Assembly: GCF_000425305.1 (NCBI RefSeq)
Contig: NZ_AUDE01000006.1
Coordinates: forward strand, 186,001-250,000
DNA: 64,000 nucleotides
Direction of reading: 5' to 3'
Origin: Psychroserpens burtonensis DSM 12212
GTDB taxonomy: Bacteria; Bacteroidota; Bacteroidia; Flavobacteriales; Flavobacteriaceae
Positions 25,374-32,962 of the stretch are shown here, one piece after another; the stretch's first letter is position 1; each line of letters starts with the position of its first letter. The translations under genes and the position numbers were made by a program. The notes below the pieces were generated by a model, which had not been told where the DNA came from, ran no database searches, and saw only the letters and a program-made list of their open reading frames with translations.

Positions 25374-26597
25374 CTATTCTTTCGGATAACAGATGTAATA
25401 CTTAGTAACTGCTTTAGACAACGCTTTAATGTTGAACTGATCTGATGCCTTTGTAATATCAACCACTTTTCCAGATTTCTGCAAAATTTTAATTTTTTGT
25501 TTTTTGGATTGATACGCTAGGTTTGAGATTTCATCAATAAAGACAAAGTATGCTGCATCAGCCTTTGAAATATTATATTTCGAGACCAGATTAGTAATAT
25601 GTTTATCTAAAGTTGACGGTTTAATAGGTTTATTTTTTAGTTTAATCTTCAATAAATCTCTATTAATAATCATGCTACAAAGATGACTTAAGATAAAATC
25701 ATCATGATATTGCCAATCTTTCATAGCAGACACAATATCTGTATCGTCCAATCTAGAAAAGGTTTCTAAAGTATGGTCGTCAAAATTGTTACTTGTAATT
25801 TCATTCCGAAGAAAAAAAGATAGAGCATCACTTGCTCTTAAATTTACACCTTTAACAGATAACTCTTTAGCTCTCTTTAAAACCCGAGTCAGTAATTGCT
25901 CGGCTACCAAACCTGTTTTATGGAGATAGACTTGCCAGTACATAAAACGTCGCGCAACCAAGAATTTCTCAAGGCTATAAATCCCCTTTTCTTCAACAAC
26001 CAGTCTATCATCAACAACATTTAGCATGGTAATTAATCGTTCGCTATTTACATTACCTTCGGCAACACCTGTATAAAAACTATCACGCTTGAGATAATCT
26101 GCTCGATCCATATCAAATTGGCTAGAAATCAACTCGCATAAAAATGGTCTGTCATACTTGCCTTCAAAAATTTGAATGGCTAGCGTTAAACTTCCGTTAA
26201 ATTCTTTGTTGAGTTTTTGCATAAAACGCAGAGAAATTACTTCATGAGAAACTCCATTTACAATACTGTGTTCCATAGCATGAGAGAATGGTCCATGACC
26301 AATATCATGTAACAAAATAGCAATATAGAGCGCTCTTTCTTCCTCTTGAGAAATCATAACCTCCTTAAAACGAAGCACATTAACCGCTCTTTGCATTAAA
26401 TACATGCAGCCTATAGCGTGATGAAATCTTGTATGGTGAGCTCCTGGATAAACAAGGTACGATAATCCCATTTGAGAAATCCTACGTAATCTTTGGAAAT
26501 ATTTATGCTCAATTAAATCAAAAATATCCGAATTGGGGATAGTAATAAATCCGTAAATTGGATCGTTAAAGATTTTAAGTTTGTTACTTGTCTTCAA
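25374..26597 (-). CDS. HD-domain phosphohydrolase
   Basis: The 407-residue protein belongs to the HD family related to dNTP triphosphohydrolases (SAMHD1/YdhJ-like). Metal ligands are visible in HTRFHHAIG (54-63) and the HD pair in LLHDIGHGPFSH (95-106). A third Asp lies in SQFDMDRADYLKRDSFYTG. Possible substrates are nucleotides, but this subgroup has not been assigned from sequence. It is upstream of lpxD on the same strand and divergent from porX, with a perfect palindrome in the shared 56-bp control region. Confidence 0.88.
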   Translation of the reverse strand: MKTSNKLKIFNDPIYGFITIPNSDIFDLIEHKYFQRLRRISQMGLSYLVYPGAHHTRFHHAIGCMYLMQRAVNVLRFKEVMISQEEERALYIAILLHDIGHGPFSHAMEHSIVNGVSHEVISLRFMQKLNKEFNGSLTLAIQIFEGKYDRPFLCELISSQFDMDRADYLKRDSFYTGVAEGNVNSERLITMLNVVDDRLVVEEKGIYSLEKFLVARRFMYWQVYLHKTGLVAEQLLTRVLKRAKELSVKGVNLRASDALSFFLRNEITSNNFDDHTLETFSRLDDTDIVSAMKDWQYHDDFILSHLCSMIINRDLLKIKLKNKPIKPSTLDKHITNLVSKYNISKADAAYFVFIDEISNLAYQSKKQKIKILQKSGKVVDITKASDQFNIKALSKAVTKYYICYPKE

Positions 26598-26610
26598 ACT
26601 GAAAAATTTT

Positions 26611-26629
26611 ATACCATAAACTATGGTAT
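26611..26629. promoter_or_regulatory. Palindromic operator candidate between the HD gene and porX
   Basis: ATACCATA-AAC-TATGGTAT is a perfect 8-bp inverted repeat with a 3-bp centre. It sits 14 bp from the HD start codon and 25 bp from the porX start codon, in a 56-bp divergent spacer. It could be a dimeric regulator's site controlling both genes, or a 5'-UTR hairpin. No U-tract follows. Confidence 0.5.
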
Positions 26630-26653
26630 CGTATTAATTATAAACAAATATAC

Positions 26654-28210
26654 ATGAACACTATAAATATTCTTTGGGTTGACGACGAAATAGATCTTTT
26701 AAAACCACATATCATTTTTCTAGAACAAAAACAATATAAGGTAACAACGTGTCAAAGTGGAACAGAAGCTATTGATATTATCGACGATACTAGTTTTGAT
26801 ATTGTGTTTTTAGATGAAAACATGCCTGGACTTACAGGTTTAGAAACCTTACATGAAATTAAGGAACGTCGCGCTAATCTTCCAGTCGTGATGATTACTA
26901 AAAGTGAGGAAGAATATATCATGGAAGAGGCTATTGGTAATAAGATCGCCGATTATTTAATTAAGCCTGTAAACCCAAATCAGATTCTATTAAGTTTAAA
27001 AAAGAACTTAGATCACTCTAGACTCATTTCAGAAAAAACGACTTCTAACTACCAACAAGAGTTTAGAAAGATTGCTATGGATATGTCTATGGTGAATACT
27101 TTTGAAGAATGGAGTGATTTGTACCAGAAATTGGTGTATTGGGAATTGCAACTTGAAGATATTGAAGATGTCGGTATGACAGAGATTTTGGAATCTCAAA
27201 AAAACGAAGCTAATGTTCAATTTGGAAAATTTATAGAAAAAAATTATCCAGGATGGTTTGAGCCTAATGTAGATGCACCTACAATGTCGCATAACCTATT
27301 TAGAGATAAGGTTGTACCAGAGTTAAGTAAAGAGCAGCCTACTTTATTAATTGTGATTGATAATTTGCGGTATGACCAATGGAAAGCGTTTGAACCTATC
27401 GTTAACAATTATTATAAGAAGGAATCTGAAAGTCCGTTTTATAGCATCCTACCTACGGCTACTCAATATGCAAGAAACGCAATATTTTCTGGCTTAATGC
27501 CTTTAGACATGGAGAAATTACACCCAAATCTTTGGAAAAACGACACCGACGAAGGTGGTAAAAACATGCATGAATATGAATTTTTACAAGCACAACTTAA
27601 ACGTTTAGGTTTACAAAACTTAAAAACAGAATATCATAAAATCACAAATTTAAGAGCTGGAAAAAAATTAGCTGATAATTTCAAATCACTTAAGGACAAT
27701 GATTTATCTGTGATCGTTTATAATTTTGTGGATATGCTCTCCCATTCTAAAACAGAAATGGATGTTGTTAAAGAACTAGCATCCAATGATAAAGCGTATC
27801 GTTCTCTAACAGTGAGCTGGTTTAAAAACTCACCATTATTAGAAATGATACAACAAGCTCAAAATTTAGGGTTTAAATTAATTTTAACCACAGATCACGG
27901 CACTATAAATGTAAAGAATCCATCAAAAGTTATTGGTGATCGTGATACAAGTTTAAATTTACGTTATAAAACTGGACGTAGTTTAACCTATGAAGATCGA
28001 GAGGTTTTAGTTGCTAAAAATCCAAAATCTATTCATTTACCTGCACTTACCATGAGCAGCTCTTTTATTTTCGCAAAGAGTGATTACTTCTTAGCTTATC
28101 CAAATAATTATAATCATTATGTAGGATACTATAAAAACACATATCAACACGGAGGCGTGTCTTTGGAGGAAATGATTATTCCATTTGTGGTCATGAATCC
28201 TAAAAATTAA
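26654..28210 (+). CDS. porX: PorX-type response regulator with PglZ domain
   Basis: The 518-residue protein has an N-terminal receiver domain with the phospho-acceptor Asp54 in VFLDENMPG and the acidic pair at 10-11. A helical linker follows, then a PglZ domain of the alkaline-phosphatase superfamily (about 200-515), with LLIVIDNLRYDQW and LTTDHGTINV as metal-site motifs. This architecture is that of PorX, which with the kinase PorY and an ECF sigma factor controls type IX secretion in Porphyromonas gingivalis. No kinase gene is adjacent. Its link here to the T9SS-sorted protein at 33-37 kb is inference. Confidence 0.9.
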   Translation: MNTINILWVDDEIDLLKPHIIFLEQKQYKVTTCQSGTEAIDIIDDTSFDIVFLDENMPGLTGLETLHEIKERRANLPVVMITKSEEEYIMEEAIGNKIADYLIKPVNPNQILLSLKKNLDHSRLISEKTTSNYQQEFRKIAMDMSMVNTFEEWSDLYQKLVYWELQLEDIEDVGMTEILESQKNEANVQFGKFIEKNYPGWFEPNVDAPTMSHNLFRDKVVPELSKEQPTLLIVIDNLRYDQWKAFEPIVNNYYKKESESPFYSILPTATQYARNAIFSGLMPLDMEKLHPNLWKNDTDEGGKNMHEYEFLQAQLKRLGLQNLKTEYHKITNLRAGKKLADNFKSLKDNDLSVIVYNFVDMLSHSKTEMDVVKELASNDKAYRSLTVSWFKNSPLLEMIQQAQNLGFKLILTTDHGTINVKNPSKVIGDRDTSLNLRYKTGRSLTYEDREVLVAKNPKSIHLPALTMSSSFIFAKSDYFLAYPNNYNHYVGYYKNTYQHGGVSLEEMIIPFVVMNPKN

Positions 28211-28457
28211 GAGTAAATAACATACATTAACTCTAAAAAAATAGTCAGATAAAAGGTTATAGCTATGTGTAATTATACTCTTATATAATTTCTATAAACT
28301 CACTTTGATTCATCTCAAAAACGATAAATTACTATGCTCCAATAGTCTACGTAATGCAAATATCTTCGATGAAATACACTTTTTCTTAGTTTTTACGAAT
28401 AATTATTCCTATTATTGCAATTGAAATTAAGTTATAAACCTGTTTGACCATTAAATA

Positions 28458-28913
28458 ATGTCAAAACTATTGGAACTAGAATATCACATAGAAGACATAG
28501 AGGTTGTTGCAAAACAAATCTTAGATCATATTTCTTCAAGAACCATTCTTTTTTATGGAGATATGGGTGCTGGTAAAACAACACTAATAAAATCCTTAGT
28601 AAAATTATTGGGCAGTGATGACGACGTTAGTAGCCCAACATTTTCCATTGTAAATGAATACAATATTAAAGATAAATCTATTTATCATTTTGACTTATAC
28701 AGAATTAATGATGAAGAAGAAGCCTTAAATTTTGGGTTTGAAGATTATTTATATACCGCAAATTGGCTGTTTATAGAATGGCCTCAAAATGCTCAAAATC
28801 TTTTACCAGAGGACATAAATACTATAGAGATTTTGCACAAAAGTAAGAACTCAAGATCCCTCAAATTGAGCCAAAACATAATATTAACCCAGAAAACCCG
28901 CAAAAAGCAGTAA
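28458..28913 (+). CDS. tsaE: tRNA threonylcarbamoyladenosine biosynthesis ATPase
   Basis: The 151-residue protein shows a P-loop GDMGAGKTT (34-42), the SSPTFSIVNEY switch region and the YHFDLYRI and WLFIEWPQ motifs of TsaE. TsaE acts with TsaB and TsaD in making t6A37 in ANN-decoding tRNAs. The length is normal, with a slightly extended basic C-terminus. It is separated from porX by about 250 bp. Confidence 0.95.
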   Translation: MSKLLELEYHIEDIEVVAKQILDHISSRTILFYGDMGAGKTTLIKSLVKLLGSDDDVSSPTFSIVNEYNIKDKSIYHFDLYRINDEEEALNFGFEDYLYTANWLFIEWPQNAQNLLPEDINTIEILHKSKNSRSLKLSQNIILTQKTRKKQ

Positions 28914-28961
28914 AATATTGAAAATAAATTAGCAACCTCACACCGCATCATAGTTATAGAC

Positions 28962-28976
28962 TACGGAAAAACCGTA
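28962..28976. promoter_or_regulatory. Palindrome TACGG-A5-CCGTA upstream of the small exported peptide
   Basis: Perfect 5-bp arms surround five A. It is GC-rich relative to its surroundings and lies about 65 bp upstream of the -7 element at 29042. The geometry suits an activator or repressor binding site. No other copy is visible in the window. Confidence 0.45.
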
Positions 28977-28994
28977 ATCATAAGGCGATTTTAA

Positions 28995-29014
28995 AGTGTT
29001 TTTTAACACTCCTT
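28995..29014 (+). terminator. Weak hairpin downstream of tsaE
   Basis: AGTGTT (28995-29000) and AACACT (29005-29010) form a perfect 6-bp stem with a TTTT loop, followed by CCTTTT. It could be a weak terminator for tsaE or part of the next gene's control region. Confidence 0.4.
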
Positions 29015-29041
29015 TTAACAGTTTTAGATATAAGGCATTCT

Positions 29042-29049
29042 TATATTTG
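29042..29049 (+). promoter_or_regulatory. Candidate promoter (-7 element TATATTTG)
   Basis: TATATTTG fits TAnnTTTG and lies 30 bp upstream of the 47-residue exported peptide. The -33 position holds only a T-rich stretch (GTTTTAG), so the match is partial. Confidence 0.45.
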
Positions 29050-29079
29050 AATAATTAATTAATTTAAATCCCTTATATT

Positions 29080-29223
29080 ATGAATAAAAAAAAGTATGTA
29101 CTCGCTATTGCAATTTTCGGAGGAATGTTATTTACTGCTCATGCAACTGATTTAATCAACCTAGATGGACAAGTTAAAACTGAAATCGACAAAAGAAAAG
29201 TTAAAATTGCAACACACGGTTAA
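29080..29223 (+). CDS. Small exported peptide, 47 residues
   Basis: ATG at 29080 opens a 47-codon ORF missed by longer length cut-offs. It starts MNKKKYVLAIAIFGGMLF and continues through TAHA, a good signal peptide with a cleavage site after about residue 22. The mature part is only about 25 residues and Lys/Asp-rich. A TAnnTTTG element lies 30 bp upstream, with a palindrome further up. Its last 59 bp overlap the start of the membrane protein ORF in another frame. No family was recognised. The signal peptide, promoter and spacing argue that it is translated. Confidence 0.6.
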   Translation: MNKKKYVLAIAIFGGMLFTAHATDLINLDGQVKTEIDKRKVKIATHG

Positions 29224-29719
29224 AAAAAGCAATTCTAAAAGTATCATTAATGGGAGTATATTAGGTGTTTTAATATCTATAACTCCCATTTTTTTCTATT
29301 CTTATGTGTATGTCCCTGAAGTCAAAATCTGGGATAATTTTCTATTTACATATGACTCTGGATTTTATGAGGATGTAAGGACAAGTTTTTGGATGATAAT
29401 GACGAAAATTATTCCATTATTTCTTTTATTTATATGGTTTTTCACATGTCGTCATTGGTGGTATCATTCTATTTTAGTACCAATCTCTATGTATCTGTAT
29501 CAGTCGATAGGTACAATAAACGATGATGTTATATTTTTTGATAATTTTGATTTGATTTATATGTTACCCATCATGGCTATAGTCATTCCTTCAATATACC
29601 TAATAAGAGCTAAAATGTTTGATAAAATAAACGATGCCGACAAAACCATGCAAGAATTGGAAGAAGAATTCATGATGAAGCCTAAGGGAATTTGGGGTAC
29701 AATTAAGCAGTATTTTTAA
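29165..29719 (+). CDS. Uncharacterised membrane protein
   Basis: The 184-residue ORF has a basic N-terminus and about four hydrophobic helices (roughly 33-50, 78-95, 98-115 and 128-148). An aromatic FTCRHWWYHS segment and an acidic C-terminal tail (LEEEFMMKP) follow. If it starts at 29165 it overlaps the small exported peptide by 59 bp in a +1 frame. The next in-frame Met would remove the first helix, so the overlap or a non-ATG start after 29205 must be considered. No function is recognised. The pair may be co-translated. Confidence 0.65.
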   Translation: MDKLKLKSTKEKLKLQHTVKKSNSKSIINGSILGVLISITPIFFYSYVYVPEVKIWDNFLFTYDSGFYEDVRTSFWMIMTKIIPLFLLFIWFFTCRHWWYHSILVPISMYLYQSIGTINDDVIFFDNFDLIYMLPIMAIVIPSIYLIRAKMFDKINDADKTMQELEEEFMMKPKGIWGTIKQYF

Positions 29720-30413
29720 AACACACAGGCACTTTTAAACGTCACAATTCTTAATACTATAAATGTTCTACTATCAATTATCAAAAAGCTGTTGAATGAA
29801 TTTTATATTTTAAATGTGATGTTAAACATAATACTTGCATTGATTTAAAATCCCATGAGACTATCTTTTATTTAATAAAATAGTAATAAATTTGAGGTAT
29901 TTTTGATGTTGGTACTTTTATTTTGGTATCCGTCGTAAGTGCTATCTAATTTGAAAATAAAGTTATATGGACATATGACTATTCGACTTGGCAACTCAAA
30001 AAACTATAGTTACGTATACATTTCCATGATTTATTCTTGACACAAAAAAAACAGTCAATAACTGACTTAGATTTGGCTTCCTTTTTATGTAATTAAACAT
30101 CTTTTACTCTTAGATGGTAATGCAGTCATAATTAAATTAGCAAAGGGGATTAAAAACAACTCCTTGCTTAATTCACTGTCATTGAGTCTTATAAAACCAA
30201 AGATAAACACAGGCATCTCTAGAAAAATTTTCAAAACTAATATAATATCATAATAAATTGCGAGTTAACTTTTTCAAAATCCAATAATGGGAAATATCAA
30301 AGAAACATGTATTTAAAATATAGAAAACAGTCTATACCAGTAGATTATTAAATGAAAAAAAATTATATTTGTACATAAAGAAACCCACTTACTCTAACAT
30401 AATCGTAATTATA
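29720..30413. other. Gene-poor gap, about 690 bp
   Basis: AT-rich DNA with stops in all frames. Some stretches look faintly coding when translated, but no consistent frame, family, RNA or mobile element was recognised. A promoter-like TATATTTG lies at its right end (30364-30371). Confidence 0.5.
30364..30371 (+). promoter_or_regulatory. Candidate promoter of the HTH gene
   Basis: TATATTTG matches the Bacteroidota -7 consensus and lies 42 bp before the chosen HTH start. No clear -33 TTTG is seen. Confidence 0.4.
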
Positions 30414-30785
30414 ATGAGTAAAACAATTAATAGAATCATCCAATTATTACCTGCTCTCAAAATGAGCGCTAGACAGTTTGATCTGTCCATTGGAACTGGA
30501 AATGGTTACACATTGCGCATGCAAAAAAACAATGCGTCTGTAGGGAGTGATGTTATAGAGCGTATAGTTAAAGTATACCCTCAAATTAATCTCGTTTGGT
30601 TAATTACTGGCCAAGGTAAGATGTTTGTTGAAAATTTATTAAAACCTGAGGTGAGAACTAAAGCCGAAATTCAAGCCTATATCGATAATAAGCTCAACCA
30701 GCATTGGTCTGATGAAAAAAAAGCGTTACTTAATGAGATTTTAACGGAACTTGATAAGGCAACAAAAACAATTAATTACTTATAA
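30414..30785 (+). CDS. Small helix-turn-helix DNA-binding protein
   Basis: ATG at 30414 gives a 123-residue protein, MSKTINRIIQLLPALKMSARQFDL. The open frame extends 15 codons further up, but the promoter-like TATATTTG at 30364 overlaps that extension. The N-terminal 65 residues have the five-helix pattern of Cro/CI-type regulators, with SARQFDLSIGTGNGYTLRMQK as the likely HTH and NLVWLITGQGKMF after it. That last phrase is typical of Bacteroidota XRE-like regulators. The C-terminal half is helical and polar, perhaps for dimerisation. It stands isolated between two gene-poor gaps with no phage genes nearby. Confidence 0.75.
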   Translation: MSKTINRIIQLLPALKMSARQFDLSIGTGNGYTLRMQKNNASVGSDVIERIVKVYPQINLVWLITGQGKMFVENLLKPEVRTKAEIQAYIDNKLNQHWSDEKKALLNEILTELDKATKTINYL

Positions 30786-30835
30786 TCAATTGTCTTTAAA
30801 GACTCTTATTTATTCAATTTTGGTTTTAGAGGATC

Positions 30836-31190
30836 TCATTTTTTAAACTCCTTTTTTACATACTTATAGTGTTTATAACCAAAGCTTAACAAGCATAATC
30901 CAGATAAACATATTTATATCTTCGAAAAAAGATAAATCAATTTCATATTAGCAAAATACATCATATCCACAAAATCTTCAAATCCAAATCCACCAAATGA
31001 AAACTCAAAAAACTTAATTTTGTAATACACTCTTGCATATAATCATCTAAAAACACCGAAATATTGTCAATAAAATCAATATTTAGATTAAAACTTCTCC
31101 AGTTGAAATATATTGCAAACCAAACTTATACATAGAAAATAATGTACAAGGAATATATAAAAACTAAAATTGCAAATAATAGATAATTAT
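30836..31190 (-). pseudogene. Possible decayed membrane-protein gene
   Basis: The 435-bp gap before ald has a protein-like minus-strand reading. It begins with a hydrophobic stretch (LFAILVFIYSLYIIFY), then FNLNIDFIDNISVFLDDYMQ. After a frameshift it reads FVDMMYFANMKLIYLF and, past a stop, ends with a hydrophobic helix and a basic tail (YKHYKYVKKEFKK) at a TGA (30836-30838). Several stops and one shift break it. Hydrophobic AT-rich DNA can mimic this, so confidence is limited. Nothing else is seen in 30786-31220. Confidence 0.35.
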
Positions 31191-31220
31191 TTGTAATTTG
31201 AGTTACCAATTAAAAACTCA

Positions 31221-32420
31221 ATGAGCAAATCATTATCTCCCTTTACAAAGGCCCAACTATTACCTCAAGAAGAAATGCTTGAAGTTTATAAAAAGAAGGG
31301 TGATTTATTTATAGGCATCCCTAAAGAGACATATTTTCAAGAAAAACGAGTATGTTTAACTCCAGATGCGGTTTCAGCTTTAGTCTCTAATGGTCATCGT
31401 GTAATGATTGAGTCTGGCGCTGGCGAAGGTGCTAATTTTAAGGATAAATCTTATAGCGAAGCTGGTGCAGAAGTTACAAAAGACACTTCAAAAGTGTTCT
31501 CCTGCCCTATTCTTTTAAAAGTTGAACCACCTTCTATAGATGAAATCAAATTAATCAATCCGCAGACGCTTTTAATCTCTGCATTGCAACTTAAAACACA
31601 AAGTAAGAATTATTTTCAAGCTTTAGCAGCAAAACGCATAACAGCATTAGCATTTGAATTTATCAAAGATGAAGATGGTGCTTATCCTGCCGTACGCTCA
31701 TTAAGCGAAATTGCGGGCACTGCTTCTATATTAATTGCTGCTGAACTCTTATCTAATATCAATGGAGGAAACGGACTCATGTTTGGTAACATTAGTGGAG
31801 TGCCACCTACTGAAGTTGTGATTATTGGCGCTGGAACTGTGGGCGAGTTTGCAGCAAGATCTGCTATTGGTCTTGGCGCGAATGTTAAAATTTTTGATAA
31901 TTCAATCACTAAATTACGATGTGTACAATCAAATTTAGGTCGCACATTATATACCTCAACGTTACAACCCAAAAATTTATTGAAAGCTTTAAAGCGGTGT
32001 GATGTTGCCATTGGTGCTGTGCGAGGTAATAACCGGTCTCCTATTGTGGTTACAGAAGCTATGGTTAATTCTATGAAATCTGGATCTGTGGTCATAGATG
32101 TAAGTATAGATATGGGTGGCTGTTTTGAAACTAGTGAAGTTACAAATCACGACAAACCTACTTTTGATTATAATGGTGTGACGCATTATTGCGTGCCCAA
32201 TATTCCTGCGAGATACTCGCGCTCTGCCTCTGTATCATTGAGCAATATCTTTACGCCTTATCTTTTAAAAATTGCCGAAGATGGTGGTATAGAAAATGCC
32301 ATTCGTTTTGATCGTGGTTTAAAAAATGGGTTGTATTTTTACCACGGAATTTTAACTAACAAATCTGTAGCAGATTGGTTTGATTTAGACTGCAGTGACC
32401 TCAACCTGTTAATTTTCTAG
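31221..32420 (+). CDS. ald: Alanine dehydrogenase
   Basis: The 399-residue NAD-dependent enzyme interconverts L-alanine and pyruvate plus ammonia. It has the AlaDh/PNT N-terminal domain (GIPKETYFQEKRVCLTPDAV, about 32-51) and a Rossmann domain with VVIIGAGTVGEFAARSAIGLGA near residue 200. The later VIDVSIDMGGCFETS and the CVPNIPARYSRSASVSLSN region match the Bacteroidota form. The N-terminus is about 25 residues longer than in Bacillus Ald, usual for this group. Monocistronic or transcribed with the next small gene. Confidence 0.93.
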   Translation: MSKSLSPFTKAQLLPQEEMLEVYKKKGDLFIGIPKETYFQEKRVCLTPDAVSALVSNGHRVMIESGAGEGANFKDKSYSEAGAEVTKDTSKVFSCPILLKVEPPSIDEIKLINPQTLLISALQLKTQSKNYFQALAAKRITALAFEFIKDEDGAYPAVRSLSEIAGTASILIAAELLSNINGGNGLMFGNISGVPPTEVVIIGAGTVGEFAARSAIGLGANVKIFDNSITKLRCVQSNLGRTLYTSTLQPKNLLKALKRCDVAIGAVRGNNRSPIVVTEAMVNSMKSGSVVIDVSIDMGGCFETSEVTNHDKPTFDYNGVTHYCVPNIPARYSRSASVSLSNIFTPYLLKIAEDGGIENAIRFDRGLKNGLYFYHGILTNKSVADWFDLDCSDLNLLIF

Positions 32421-32528
32421 TAAAAAGAATATCATTGTTATAAACTTAACATGTTAAAGACGCAATTACACAAGGGAATGATCAATTGCGAACAGCGTGT
32501 GACCTTTAAAAACAACAAATAAAAACAC

Positions 32529-32900
32529 ATGAAACTACTACATCGAATAGGTTACTATTTGGGAGGATTCTCCATTGGTTTAATTTTATTAGCTTTTTTT
32601 TTAGGCGGAAAAAAAACATCTTGTGATTACAGTCCTAATGCTAGAACTATCAAAAATATTAGCATAAAAGAACGCTTTTATTCTGAAGACACGCAACGTG
32701 TCATGCAAAATTATAGTTTAGATACACTTGCTGTTTCCGAATTAATAAAAACAAGTAGTGTTAACTTTTCTGAAAGTGATACTAAAGGAGATTCTTGTAA
32801 AACCTACCTTCTAGAAAATGAAATTGATGATAAAAAAGTTGAACTATGGATTAAAAATTGTGATTCTAGCGCAACTATCCAATCTATTAAAATCAATTAA
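32529..32900 (+). CDS. Small membrane-anchored protein, DUF4258-like
   Basis: The 123-residue protein has one N-terminal transmembrane helix (about 9-27, YYLGGFSIGLILLAFFLGG). A soluble domain of about 90 residues follows, with Cys33 and a second Cys pair (DSCKTY and KNCDSS). The start GYYLGGFSIG...KKTSCDYSPNAR is one I recall for flavobacterial proteins labelled DUF4258 that often sit next to ald. The assignment is from memory. Function is unknown. Confidence 0.65.
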   Translation: MKLLHRIGYYLGGFSIGLILLAFFLGGKKTSCDYSPNARTIKNISIKERFYSEDTQRVMQNYSLDTLAVSELIKTSSVNFSESDTKGDSCKTYLLENEIDDKKVELWIKNCDSSATIQSIKIN

Positions 32901-32901
32901 A

Positions 32902-32936
32902 AAACCATTGCTAGTTTATTACACTAACAATGGTTT
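32902..32936. terminator. Terminator between the DUF4258-like gene and the T9SS protein gene
   Basis: Arms of 14 bp with one mismatch (32902-32915 and 32923-32936) surround a 7-nt loop. On the minus strand six U follow, so it terminates the 1511-residue gene. On the plus strand only three T follow, so it is weaker for the small gene. Confidence 0.8.
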
Positions 32937-32962
32937 CAAACTCAATTCAACTAACTATTTTA

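Noticed and set aside
25232-25462. 76-codon minus-strand ORF overlapping the end of the HD gene
   Set aside because: Overlaps the HD coding end in another frame, with basic low-complexity composition; judged spurious.
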